Shown here: one piece after another, positions 23,776 to 35,285 of the stretch
Position numbering within the stretch: the stretch's first letter is position 1
Layout: each line of letters starts with the position of its first letter
Source of the DNA: Chlorella sorokiniana
Taxonomy: Eukaryota > Chlorophyta > Trebouxiophyceae > Chlorellales > Chlorellaceae
Assembly: GCA_025917655.1 (NCBI GenBank)
Contig: CP084615.1
Coordinates: 2,728,001-2,792,000 of the forward strand
Direction: 5' to 3'
Length of the DNA: 64,000 nucleotides
Notes under the pieces: model-generated
The model's input: only the letters and a program-made list of their open reading frames with translations
What the model was told of the DNA's origin: nothing
Database searches by the model: none
Program-made: the position numbers and the translations under genes

Positions 23776-23993
23776 TTCTTGGGACCCTTTTTTATAAGAT
23801 TTGATTGAACTTAAAACTCACGTAAGCATCTTAGTATGACTTAGAGGCTGTTCAAATCCTGGCGGCCAAGTTCAATCAAGGGCGGGCCTGGCATTCACAG
23901 GAAGCCAAGGCGCCGGCGCCACACCACCTCAGCCGGCTGCAAGATCGCCAATGACGACACACCCTTTGTGAAGGCGCCTGCTTCCGATGCTGT

Positions 23994-26769
23994 ATGTCTT
24001 ATAATGAATGCAGGTACGATGGCAAGTGTAGCCAGCCTGGGAGCCTTCGCTCCGCAGCCGGCCGGCTGAAGGCCGCAGGAGCCGCGCAGAACGCCATATA
24101 CGGGCCGTGCGATCCCGCTCAGGTGTCATCATGGCGGCCCCGCACCTATGCGGACAACAAGAGCAGGTGCCGCCACTCCGGCTTCGGGCGCTAGCGCTAG
24201 CGCTCCCGGCCTCAGCCAGCCCTCACCACAGCAGGATGACCGGATTGCTGGATCTATAGCTTGCTCCGGCTGCCATTCGCAGGTATCTATGGACTGACGC
24301 ATTTGGCGTCGTGAACTACATTTCTCTCGCAGGGCAGACGGGGGACTGCGTGTACCTGCGGCAGGTGGATGCGCTGATCGCAGGTGATTACCTGTCAGGA
24401 GGTGGCGAGTGGCACGCGTCACATGGATGCGCCAAGTTCCAAGGTTGATGACATGCAGTTGTTCATCCGGTTTCCAGCCTGTACGCGTCACTGCCGCAGA
24501 CGTGCACAGCACGCTGGGCAGGACGCGTGACGGGCTGCATCGGCTGGGCGCCGCAACGGCTGAGGAGCCCACCCTCGGCGGCCTGCGCATCGGCAAGGCG
24601 CACGAGGAGGGTCACCCTGATGGCGACGGCCAGTACTTCCATTACCTTACCAAGCAAGCCGCGGCAGCTGGGGCGTAGTAGGGCGCGCACCACAGAGCTC
24701 TCTCCAGCCTGAAGCCGGCCGCCCAGCAGTCGACGAGACGCGGGCGGCTTGCAATTGCCGAGGATGCCCCTGCTGCGCCACATTGCTGAGCCGCTCCCAT
24801 CCGACCCCACAACACACTGCACTCCTGGCTCATTTTCCCACAGGTGGGCCTTCGCTCTGAACCGCATGGGTCTGGCCACCGGGGAGCCGCGCTACGACCG
24901 CTGGGCGGTGCAGGTGTGAGGCGGGCCCGTGTGTGTTGGCCCTGCAAGTGCACCTATCTGTCTATGTGTGTATGGAGTGTGTGGATGGGGGTTTGCACGT
25001 GTGTGTTTGTGGAGGGAGTGTGACAGGGGGCGGGGGGTCACAAAGTGCCGAGCCTACCACGGCCAGCCAGAAGCGACTAAATGCCGCCGCCATTGGCCGC
25101 CGCCGCTGCAATCCCCTTAAAGCTCGTGGAGGCCGCCCACCCGCACTTTGTGCCCGGCCGCGAGCCGCACATGTGGTGGAAGGTGTCGGTGGACCTGTCC
25201 CGCCCCTGGTGAGCGGTACAAGGAGCGGTGCACCTTTGTCAGCTGCCCCTTGCCAGTTGGCAACCGCAGTGCACGCCCGCGGCACGGAATGCTGGCACAG
25301 ATCCCAACGGAACACGTGTGGCGTGCTGTCCCTGGATGATCCATCCCCCTTACTCCTCTCCATTGCTGCTTCTGAAAGCTGCGACGTAGTGTTTTTTTTT
25401 TGCTCTTCCTCCCCTTCCGCCACAGGTGCCCAGCGAGGGCAACCTGGACCCTTTTGATGGCCTGGTCACCTACACCCTGCTGCGGGAGGCGGGTGGGTGG
25501 GCAGCTGCCAACGGAGGCGATCGCCTGCCCGCAGGCAGCGCCAGCCATGGGTTGCGGCCTCCTCTCATAAGGGGACTTGGCGGGTTCGCCGGTGGCTCAG
25601 AGCTTGTGCAAACACGCTCCCGCTGGCCGCAGCCGGGGATCCATCGACTCTGAGCAACGAGATTCAGGACATGGAGCGCATGGTGGAAAGAAAGTACCGC
25701 AGGTGCGGTACCAGCACTAGCAACGCCTGCTTCGTAGGGTGAAGGGGGGTCAGAGCAAGGGAAACAGCAGAAGTGCTTGCATATGCATGGGCCCCCGCCT
25801 CCTAAATGCAGAGTCACTGCCTGCCTGCCGCCCAGGCACAGCCTCTTGCACTGCCCATTGCGCCGCCAAGGGTACAGCCCCCACGTACTGCAGGTACTCC
25901 AGCGAGGACCCGCTTGACCTGGGGGAGGCGCTCTGGCTGGCCCACTGGCAGCTGCCCGGGGCGCCCTGGGCCGGGCTGGTGTCAGAGGTGGGCGAGGGGG
26001 AGGCCTCCATCATGCGCATGATCTCAGCTGCCGCACCTTCGGGAAGACGGGGAGTCACACCTGCGATTGCAGACCCTGCAGCATCGGCCGCGCCTGGCTC
26101 AATTGATGCCGGCAGATGCAGTCATTAGCCGCTGATCCTGGCCTCTGCTGCTCCGCCGCAGCGCTCGCTGGGCGCATTGGAGGAGCTCTGGGGAGAGGGC
26201 TACTTTCGACGGGGTCAGCAGTGGCGGCTGGCCTTCCGCGAGTTTGGCACCACGCTCGGGCTGCAGGCGAGGCGGCGGCGTTTTAATCCCATGCTGCATG
26301 GAGACCTGGTCGAGTAGAGATCGTGGGGAGCATGAGATCTGCAAGGCTCAGGTTCCAGAGCTTGCAGCTGCTGCTGGTGCTGCAGCCGCTGCTTGCCACT
26401 GTTGCATGCTAACGCCTGCAGAACTTCTGCAGGTGAACAGCGAGGCGGGCCCGGAGTGGGGCCCCAGGGTGGACCATCTGCATAGCTTCTGGGCTAGCCG
26501 CCTGTTCACACGGGACGCAGGTGCGTCGCTGCTTGCATCAAAACGGGCAGCGCTGCTAGTGGCACCGACACCCCTCTCTTTCTTGCTGCTGCCGCAATGC
26601 TGCAGATCTGGTGACTGCAAACCACTGTTCCTGCACCCTCCTATTCCCCGCAGACATCACCCCTGTCATGTTTGCAGCCAGCCTACTACCAGGCGCCTGG
26701 GGCAAGGGTTATGGCACCACGCTGCAACAACTGCAGAGGGCCTGGAGGGGAAGGGCGGAGGAGGAGTGA
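23994..26769 (+). CDS. Conserved protein of unknown function, alpha/alpha-barrel-like
   Basis: I resolve eleven exons. A 5' exon ends at 24165 in RTYADNKSR. The others are 24283-24373, 24500-24653, 24844-24913, 25123-25208, 25426-25492, 25633-25702, 25894-25987, 26162-26266, 26433-26520 and 26653-26769. The protein reads YLWTDAFGVVNYISLAGQTG, VYLRQVDALIAD, GGLRIGKAHEEG, DGDGQYFHYLTKWAFALNRM, PHMWWKVSVDLSRPL, VPSEGNLDPFDGLVTYTLL, EALWLAHWQLPG and DITPVMFAASLLPGAWGKGY. From memory the same motif order occurs in uncharacterised fungal and bacterial proteins. Periodic Trp/Tyr helices and DGDGQYFHYL suggest a six-hairpin (alpha/alpha) toroid as in some glycosidases, but no catalytic residues can be assigned. 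Introns after 24653 and 26266 have GC donors. A C-run slip lies near 25205. The 5' end is uncertain; 23994 is simply the first Met of the open frame. Confidence 0.7.
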
Positions 26770-27021
26770 CAACGCGGGGCAGCAGCACCAGTTTCCAGCC
26801 ACCTGCTCTAGACGTGTTGTCTGCCTGCAGTGCCTGCTTTCCGAGTCATGTTCACAGGTCATGACGTTGCATCACAATCAGCCAAAGTGCAAGAAGCTGT
26901 TGACCCAGGCCAGCACAACAGGATGCCGCCTTGGCAGAGGTTCTGGCAAAAGCAAAGGCACGTGAGCAGCTGGCAGGTGATGGCAGGGACGGCTGCACAC
27001 CAGACAACTCGCCGACGCTGG

Positions 27022-28865
27022 TCAAGCAGGCGCTGTCATTGGGCGTGCGCCCCCTGCAGTCAGCTGCTCCGCCATAGACGCCAGACGCCGCAGCTTGAGG
27101 GCCCCCAGGGCGCCATCTGCACAGCCAGCACCACCCTGCGCTGGGCCAGCTGGGCCGCCCGACGCGCTATGGTTGCTTGCATCAGGCGTCATGGCTGGCC
27201 TTGGCATGCCGTTGCCCCTGGGGGAGTCGACAGCGGCGTGGCGCCTGTGGCTGGGTCGAGGCGAGCTCAGGGCCTGAGAGGCCTTCAGGCGTGCAAGCGC
27301 AGTGGCCGGCCTGCCGCTGCTGCCCAGAACCACTGGCGCTGCCTTCTGCCGGCCCGCTGCAGCCGCCACAAGTGGAGGTCGCAGCCTGCTAACTGCATCC
27401 AGTGAAACGGCGGAGCCTGGGCGGGAGGCAGCAGGCGGTGTGGGGTGGCGGGCCAGCAAGGGTATTGATGCCGGCAGTGGCAGGTGCGCCCCAGTGTTCA
27501 ATCCGCTCCATTTGCGCAGCAGGCGGGGCGTGCTGGGCCGCGACTCCGCAGGCGGAGATGGCAGTCGGAAGCTGCTGACGCTGCTGGGCCTGATGCTGCT
27601 GCTGCGTGGGCTTCGCGTCGCGGCTGGGATGCCTGCTAGGCGGATGCCCTCCGCAGCTCCACTCAGCGTTGCTTCTCCACGCAGCCACCCTCCTTCTACA
27701 GTGGGCTCTAAAGCCTCCTGTTCCCGTGGCAGAAGCGTGAGGCTGGTCAGCGGGTTGACTGCGGAGCGCTGCTGCCCGCCTGGCGATGATGCCCGAGTTG
27801 CAGCGCATGCCTGCGGCCGCCGCAGCAGCTGGCACGCGCTCAGCCGCTGCCACTGCGCCTCCAGCTGCCGTAGCTCTTCTGCCAGTTGGGCAAGATGGCG
27901 GCTGTGTGGCTGCAGCGCAGCGGAGGGCTGTCAGAGCAAACAAAAATCAGCACAACTAACATGCAAAGCTGATTATGGTGCTTGCTCTGTTGAAACTGGC
28001 CCCCTGACCAAGACAGTTCAGAAGCCGCGTCAGCAGCAACCTCCCCTGTGTGGGCCAATGGAGGAGCTGAGGCCTGGCTCGCCGCCACCCCTCCATCCCC
28101 GGCACACCTTCAGCCTGGTCCCTATGTGTGCCCGCCGCCGCCACAGCATCGCCGGCAGCTCCGGGCGCAGCTGTGTGGGGAGGGAGTGCCGGTGCCAGGT
28201 GGCCGAGGTGCAGGGTGGCTGCTCGGCTTCCCGAGGGGGCCCTTCCCGCTCGCCGCCGTGGAAGCGGCTGGGTGCCTTAGCATGCTGTCGGGGTGGTGGC
28301 GCGGTGCCGCTTCCCCCTGCAGGCAGCTTCTTGGAGAATGAAGCTGCTCTCCAGCTGCCTTTCGGGCCGCAAGCCGACACGATGAAAGAATCGGGAGAGG
28401 GGCGGCTGAGGGGGTCGCTCGAGCTTGTTGCCGCATGGTGCGCTGCAGGCGGTGCCTCGTGTCGACGCTTGCTGGGCTGCCACGTGTGGGCAGCTGCGAA
28501 GAATGTCTGTGTCGACCCCGACACTCAGGCGACATTTGCTGCAGGCGCTGCTCGGCAGCTCTCAGCTGCTGGCGCCAGTGGCGAGCTGTCGCTGTAGACA
28601 GCCAGCGGCGCGAGCGGCGGGAAAGCATGACTGGAACATCCGCCGCTGCACTGGCAGCTGAGCGTTGCGTGCCTCCTTGCTCGTGGCCCACGCTTCTTGC
28701 AGGGGAGCTCGACGCGCTTGGGAAGGCGGCAGGGATCGCGCGAAGCAGCTCGGCCACGCTCTGAGCCAGGCGCGCTGCTGCTGAAGCCTTGAGCAGCTCA
28801 TGCTCCAAGGGAGCTTGGTGATGCCTGCTAGGAGAAGGCATCCTCCTCCTAGCGCCCCGCGTCAT
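27022..28865 (-). CDS. Low-complexity protein with short coiled coil, unknown function
   Basis: Two-part gene. The first exon (28865 to about 28105) starts MTRGARRRMPSPSRHHQAP, includes helical stretches [20 protein letters not shown] and WRQQLRAAEQRLQQM, then a Ser/Pro/Arg-rich region ending HIGTRLK. It splices in phase 0 to the last exon (about 27915 to 27022), which opens HLAQLAEELRQLEAQWQRLS and continues as Ser/Pro/Arg-rich sequence to the end LTAGGARPMTAPA. Within exon 1 a single missing G in a GGGG run near 28518 joins two frames. A pyrimidine-rich stretch plus AG just upstream of 28865 suggests a further 5' exon or a spliced leader. No known domain, signal peptide or membrane segment is seen. 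I do not recognise the protein. Confidence 0.55.
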
Positions 28866-29245
28866 GCTGCAAAGCACATAAGAGAGGGAGCAAGCAGTGA
28901 GTTTTGTGCTCAGCGGCATGTGAGGGGTGGGTCCAGTGCGACGGTTGTGAGCTACCCGCGCAGCTCGGGATTTTCAGAGCCTTAACACCGTTTCAATGCC
29001 GATTAAAGTCCGAATAGATCGCTGGGGGTCGCTGAGAAAGAGAACGAGTGCAACGCACACACGAGGCAGACTGAAAGCCTGACTTTGCAGCCTCACCCCG
29101 CAAATACTCGCTCCTAGTAAATCAAGAATTCGTGAAATTGGCGCGACCAAGGCTTGAGAAGGGGGCGACTCAAGTTGTATGTGCGTACCGCGGAAGGCTT
29201 TAGCGTCCCTGGTTTGGTCTTCTCTTTATTTCATTCAATCTTGAC
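28866..29245. promoter_or_regulatory. Divergent intergenic region, AT-richer
   Basis: Lies between the starts of two head-to-head genes. Its GC content is clearly below the local average. It likely holds the promoter and leader of the secreted-protein gene and 5' sequence of the minus-strand gene. No named motif. Confidence 0.4.
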
Positions 29246-30152
29246 ATGCGTTTGTACGTCATACTGCCGCTGCTTGCGGCCTTTGGGCTGGCGCAGGTGA
29301 GTTCGAAGGTCAAACTATAATTATTGTGGCGTAAATGACTCGTGCGGAATAGTTTATAACCATGTTCCACCTAGGATGAAAAAAAAAACACCCGCCTTTA
29401 CAATGTGCCTTATAGTCCTGGCGCCCTGCCACCGCCGCCGCCGCCAAGTGGCCTTGCTCAGGCACACATCTCGCGCTGCAGGCCACCACCTCTACAATGC
29501 GCGACTTTGTCATTCGCGGCTACATGCAATACACAAGCACTTTGGGCGGGCCCGCCTGCGCACAGACCTTCCTGCAGGCGTGCGCGCTGGTGGGGCCCCT
29601 GGGCTTGCGTGCCAGCTACGACGCCCTGCAGCTGCTGCCGCCTCCCCAGCCCTGGGCCATGCTCAACGGCACCATGGTGGGCTGCCCCCACGCCATTGCG
29701 GACATCTCGGGCAGCGGCAGCAACCAGCAGGCCTCGGGGGTGATCAAGCAGGATGTGGCACAGCCCGCGCTGGTGCCCATCACCCCCTTCTCCGTCACCC
29801 CGGGCGGCGTCGACCACACGCTCCAGATCCGCTCCCTCACAAACAACTGCATCTATCAGTACACGGTGGGCTGTTGCAGAAAGTAAAAAGAGAGGGGCTA
29901 GGCAGCCAGCGCTTCCCAGTTGCTCTTGTATGGCAGCTGGCAAGGCAGGTTGATGGGGGTGCATACGATGCTGAGTGCCTCCCCATCTCCCAACTTGCTG
30001 CGGTGCAGCTCACAGAGGCCACCAGCACCATTTTGGGCGTGGAGCCGGAGCAGTTTGTCAGCGTGTTCAAGCGGAATGCAGCTGCTGCACGCGCGCTGTC
30101 TCCCGCCACCATGCTGGCGGCGATAGCGGCGCTTGGTTGGGCATTTCTGTAG
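29246..30152 (+). CDS. Secreted protein, probably GPI- or membrane-anchored, unknown function
   Basis: Three exons (29246-29296, 29482-29865, 30009-30152) give about 192 residues. The first exon is a signal peptide, MRLYVILPLLAAFGLAQ, ending at the exon border. The mature part contains MRDFVIRGYMQYTSTLGGPA, six or so cysteines (in PACAQTFLQACA, MVGCPHAIAD, NNCIYQY), an N-glycosylation sequon NGTM, and ITPFSVTPGGVDHTLQIRS, which suggests a beta-rich fold. The last exon ends in a hydrophobic tail (MLAAIAALGWAFL) directly before the stop, as in GPI-anchored proteins. Junctions are GT-AG and in phase 0, with no frame slips. It is probably a cell-wall or surface protein. No family is recognised. 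Confidence 0.72.
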
Positions 30153-30667
30153 CCATGGAGGAACGCTGCAGCGATGCTCATTCAGGTTCCAATCCCTGCG
30201 TTGCGCTATCGGCGTTACATCATGGTTGAGATTTGTCGCTAATTCGTTTGAAGATAGGGCAGACCAAAGGCATTTGCTCCATGACCGGGATTCTGTATGC
30301 ATGGAAGGCATGGCGCAGCCAAAACTGGTGGCCTGGCTGGCGGCGGGATGCCGCAGCCCGGTCCGCAAAAATGGCTGCCTGCCGAGCGTGGGCAGGCAGG
30401 GAGCGGGGCACAGTAATGCGGCTGGGAAAACTGGCATGGCACTAGGGACGCTAGTCAGAGAGGCACGAGCGGGGTGGGAGGCATACTGCGGCAGCGTGGC
30501 GCAATCAGCAGCCAGCCGCACAACATAACTGACTAAGAGGGGCGGGTTAGGGGGCGCAGGGGACGTTCACAGAGGGTTTGGGGAGGCCGTAGATGCGCGA
30601 GGCACGCTCAGCCAGACGCCGGCCGCGCAAGCTTGCAGCCAGGCGGTCAGCTGGGAACCGTCTTTGC
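30153..30667. other. Convergent 3' region between secreted-protein gene and catalase
   Basis: Both neighbouring genes end toward this stretch, so it should hold two 3' UTRs. A minus-strand TGTAA lies near 30212-30216, about 450 bases past the catalase stop. No other feature is supported. Confidence 0.4.
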
Positions 30668-33600
30668 TCACAGAGCGGAGGCCGCCTGCAGCTTGGCAGC
30701 CACTGCGCGGCCCAGCCCTGCGTCGCACTGGCTCAGCATGCCCAGCCAGATGCGGCGGATCTCCTGGGTGGTGCGCGGGTGCAGCAGCAGCTCGTTGGAG
30801 ATGCGCTCCACAAAGCGCTGCTGGCGCGCCGCGTCCCAGGAGCGGTAGCGCTCGCCGGGCTGCTGGAAGTTGTTCTCCTTGGGGATCACGGCTGCAATGG
30901 TTGGAAGGCGGGGGAGGGAAAGTGTGTGTGTGTGGGGGGGGGGATTGGGGGCGCCAGCGGTGGTGAGGACTGCTAGGCTGGGTGGCCCAGCCCGGCAACC
31001 ATAACCGCAAGCGGCACACAGGGGGCAAACTGTGCAGCCAGCTGGGCCAGGCAGCCCCGAGCAGCGGGGGGACGCTCACCGCGCTCGCGGCGGCCGGAGA
31101 GCGGGCGAGACACGATGGGATAGGGCTCGGCGTGGCGCGCGGGGTCGAAGCGTGAGGGGAAGTAGTTGACCTGCACGCAGCATGTGTAGGTATGGGGTTG
31201 AAGAGGCCGGGAAGATTATGGGGAGACGAGAGGGGCCAAGGCAGGGTGCAGGGCGTCGCCCCAGAGAGCCAGAAACCACAGCAGGGTCGCAGCCGGCGAG
31301 GCTGGTATCCCTTCCCCCCTTGCCCGCCATACGCTGCCTAGCGTTCCCACTCGTCCCCCCACCCCCTCCCCCATGCACACCTCCTCGCTGCGGTGCATGA
31401 AGTTCATCAGGCCGTCGTGGTGGTTGTTGTGGTGCGCGCACTTGGGCGCGTTGACGGGCAGCATGAGGTAGTTGCCGCCGAGGCGGTGGCGCTGCGTGTC
31501 CTGATAGGAGAAGATGCGCGTCTGCAGCAGCTTGTCATCGGAGTAGCCGATGCCTGAAGGGGGACAAGTTGGGAGGTGGGCAGGTTGGTAAGCTATGAAA
31601 GAAGGGCTACACAAAAACAACTGGCAACAACAGGAGCAATGTGGTGAAACTACTGTCAATGGGCTGGCGACGCGATGAGCACTGCCGCCCTGGGCAGCAG
31701 CAGCTGGTGTGGTGGATACGGCTGGCCCACGGCATCGGCATGGGCGCAGGGCGGAGGAGCGACAGCAGGCGGGAGCTCACCGGGCACCACCAGCGCGGGG
31801 CAGAAGGCCACCTGCTCGTTCTCGTTGAAGAAGTTGTCGGGGTTGCGGTTGAGCACCATGCGCCCCACGGGCTGCGGCGGAGGGGGAGAACGTGTGTTTG
31901 CGTGGATGACCCCGGATAGGGGGTGGGGGTGGGGGAGGGGATGCCTCCTTGGCGTGCGTGGTGCAGCTTACTGGCCAGCTGGCACCTGTCCTCCCTGGAA
32001 CTCAGTCAAGGCACGTGATTAGAAAGCTTGACGGTCCATGTACAGCACAAACGCTCTCTCCCAACATTCACTGGCAGCGGGCGCACCTGCAGCGGGAAGA
32101 CGTCCTCGGGCCAGGTCTTGGTCACGTCCATGGGGTCAAAGTCCAGGGAGTCGGCGCGCTGCAGCGGGTGGGTGGTGTTGGGGAGTGATTAAGGGGGTGG
32201 GGTGGGGGTGGGGTGGGATGGAGGGGGTGGGTGGGTGGGGTTGAAGTGTGATTCACTGGCCGTGCAGGCAACGTGGGCCTTTGCCACGGCACAGGGGAGG
32301 CTACAGTGGAGGCATGGAGACCCGCGGGGCAGGCGGAAGCGCAAGTGCCGCGGCACGGCTAGCAGGAGCCGAGCGCCCAACAAGCAGGCAGGCGGGGCAG
32401 GCAGGCGGATGGGTTGGCAAGCGGCTTTGAAGGGCGCACCGCGGGTCCATGGTCTGGATGAACAGGCGCCACTCGGGGTACTCGCCGCGGGCAATGGCGT
32501 CGTACAGGTCCTGCGGTACAAGGGGCGGTACAAGGTCGGACATCCAGGGCCAGTAGTACAACACCGACACACGGCGCTGCTGCTTCGCACGGTGGTCTGG
32601 CGTGCCTCTGGGCAGCCGCAGGCTGAGCAGCACGCTGCAGGGATGCACAGCAGCTCGCCCGGGCCAGCAGCCCTGGCTGCCCCAGCTGCGCCTTGCAGCC
32701 CGCATGGGCCCAGCTGCACACCTGCGTTGCGTGCGAGTGGTTGCGGCCGCCCACCACCACGGCCTCGTCGTCCAGAAGGAACTCGACGCCTGGCGCAAGG
32801 AAAGGGAGCAGCGCAGCGGAATGACGGTACATGGGCAAAGATGAAATTGGTGGGAAGGGGGTGAGGGGCAGGTTGCTCATACTCAACACTCCCGTCTCCC
32901 TGTGCATTGGTCTGCCAGGGCGGCGTGTTTTGCACAGCGCCAAGGGTGGCCCAGCGAGCAAGCGCCCTGCCGCACTGCAGGGTCCACTGCCCCCTCCACC
33001 CAAATCCCTCCTCCCGCCCTTCTATACAGACACAGACGGCAGGCCGCCCCCTGGGCCCAGCACCCCTCACCGCAGGTGGGCTTCCAGTGGAACTTGACCA
33101 GGCTCTCCCGCCCGCGCCGTTGACCAGCACAAAGGTGTGCACCCCAAAGCCCTCCATGTGGCGGTAGTCGCGCGGCACGCCCCAGTCGTCCATCAGGAAG
33201 GTGAACTGCGGCGAGGGGGCGGTTGAGCGGGGAAACGGAACAGGGGTCTGGTGAGGGGCCACACAGCGCGGCTGACAAGGTAGAGAGTGCGGCAGAGGGG
33301 GCCTGTAGCCCGCCAAAGCCAACTCGCACTCCCACGGAGGCCGCCGCAGGCGCAGCCGCCCCTTTGCTTAACCAGCAAAGACCTGTGCGTCGACAAAACC
33401 GAAGCAAAGAAGCAGCAGGGTTGCGCCCCCACCATGTGCATGGCCTCGGGATGGTGTGAGAAGAAGTCGGCGATGCGCCAGCCCTCCTGGATGTGCGACT
33501 TGGGGTTGGGCTTCAGCGAGTGCACCATGTCCGGGAACTTCATGCCGTCGCGGATGAAGAACACCTGCGCAGAGAAAAAGGGGGGTGATTGTTTATTCCT

Positions 33601-35069
33601 GGCATGCTATAAAAGTTGGCACACATCCCAACAACACAAGGGGCTCACCGGGATGTTGTTGCCGACCATGTCGAAGTTGCCCTCCCGCGTGTAAAACTTG
33701 ACGGCGAAGCCACGGGGGTCGCGCAGCGTCTCAGGGCTGCAGCACAGAGCGAGGCTGGTGAGGGCTTGACCATAGCGGGGCAAGAGGTTCATCCGCCCGT
33801 TCATCCGCCGGCCTGCTGCAAACCCGCTCCCCCTGGAACACCTAAAGGGGCTGCCTTGCAGTGCCCGACAGCTGCGTGCGCTGCCCTCACACCAGCAAAC
33901 CGCACCTGCCGCGCTCGTGGATGACTGTGGAGAAGCGCACGATGACTGGGGTCTGCACCCCCGCGCGCGCAGGAAGTCGGCGCAGGTGAGGTGCGAGATG
34001 TCATGGGTGACCTGCAGCACAGGGGCCGCGAGGGGGATGAGGGGGTGGCTGGGAATGGGAGAGGACTGCGGAAAGCAGGACAAGGCGGAGCCTTGGCACA
34101 GACTCGCGCCTGCCTCCACCTCCACTGCCCGCTTGTGCCGCCAGAAAGCCTCTCCCAGCCGACCAGCACCCGTCCTGCAAGCGGCAGCAGCACCCAGCAG
34201 CGCACACCTCGAAGAAGCCCTTGCCGACGGCGCCGCGCGCGCACCACGCGCTCCGGGATGCGCTCGCGGTCAAAGTTGGCCAGCTTCTCGGTCAGCTGGT
34301 AGTCCTCCAGCAGGATGGGGCCACCTGGGGTGGTGGACATGGGGGTTGGAGGGGCCAGCGGCAGCATGTGGGTTTGAGCGGGAGCAAGCTTGGCAGGGGC
34401 TATGTCGCCCTTGCAGGCTGGTCCTGACCCCAGCGTGCGCGGGCAGGGAGGCACTGTGATGCGAGTGCGTGGAGGACATGTGCTCACCCACGCCAACCGT
34501 CAGGCTGTTGTTGTTGTTGTAGACCTGCAGCGAGGGCAGCGGGGGTATGCAAGATGTGCAGGTCAACCCTGCCGCACGAGAACTCAGGCAGCGGAACGAT
34601 CACAATCGTCGATGTGCCTCCGCGGGGCCTTCTGGTCCTCCGCCCCGCCCAGCTCACCGGTGCCCCCGAGTTGGTGGTCCAGTAGGGACTGTTGTGGGCC
34701 GAGGATGGCCGGAACTGCAGATGGGAAAATGCGAGAGCACGCCTCAGGTCACCAGGGCCCACCGCTCAAAAGGGCAGGCGGCAGCGACAACCAGACAAGG
34801 TTCACCCAGCGCCGCGGAGCGGCAGCAAACAGAGCCAGGGGATCCAGAGAGTTGGTGGGGGCACGTGAGGGAGGGGATCAGGGCGAAAACACCCGCTGCC
34901 TGCTGAGTGGGAAGAGCGGGGCCCGCGCAGCAAATCCACCCTAGCGCGAGAGATATGCACTGTTGGCTGCAGCCTGAAGCTGGCGCAAAAGCAGGCATCT
35001 CCTCGGCAGCAGCCGCAGTTCAGTTTCCTTGCGGAAGTGGAGCATGACGCTTGCCTTTGCGGGGTCCAT
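30668..35069 (-). CDS. CAT: Plant-type monofunctional heme catalase
   Basis: Breaks down hydrogen peroxide to water and oxygen, usually in peroxisomes. About fifteen exons follow the family from start to end: MDPAK (35055-35069), [167 protein letters not shown] and [20 protein letters not shown]. The heme-ligand motif is [12 protein letters not shown], followed by [20 protein letters not shown] and [19 protein letters not shown]. The catalytic Asn is in GNNIPVFF. The catalytic His, normally in RVVHARG, falls where the frame slips in a GC repeat near 34230. Further slips occur at G/C runs near 33960 and 33110. The first intron has a GC donor (AAG then GCAAGC). The protein ends ASAL, not a canonical peroxisome signal. 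Confidence 0.93.
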
Positions 35070-35285
35070 GGTGCCTTACAGCCTTGAAACCTCTACACCG
35101 ACCAAGTGAGTGTCGGGGTCTGCGTGTCGGAACGCCCGCTTGAAGGAGCCGCCAAGGGCGGGACAACTCTGGAGTACACAAGCAAGAATGCTCGAAATGG
35201 CATGCTGTGCACGTACCAAAATGCCAAAAACGACCTGAAAGTGATACTGGAGTCCCAGCGCTTCCATTTTCTGTAGGCGAGCACC
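35070..35285. promoter_or_regulatory. Compact divergent promoter between catalase and tRNA methyltransferase genes
   Basis: Only 216 bases separate the two start codons on opposite strands, so both promoters must lie here or in the genes. No TATA-like box stands out. The sequence is mid-GC with no repeat. Confidence 0.55.

Noticed and set aside
23820-23900. tRNA-like T-arm (GTTCAAATCC)
   Set aside because: No acceptor stem, D-arm or anticodon stem can be drawn around it.
30160-30210. tRNA-like T-arm (GGTTCCAATCC)
   Set aside because: Flanking sequence does not fold into a cloverleaf.
32189-33322. Minus-strand frame of about 375 codons within catalase
   Set aside because: It reads through catalase introns and only partly overlaps true exons; the conserved exons define the real gene.
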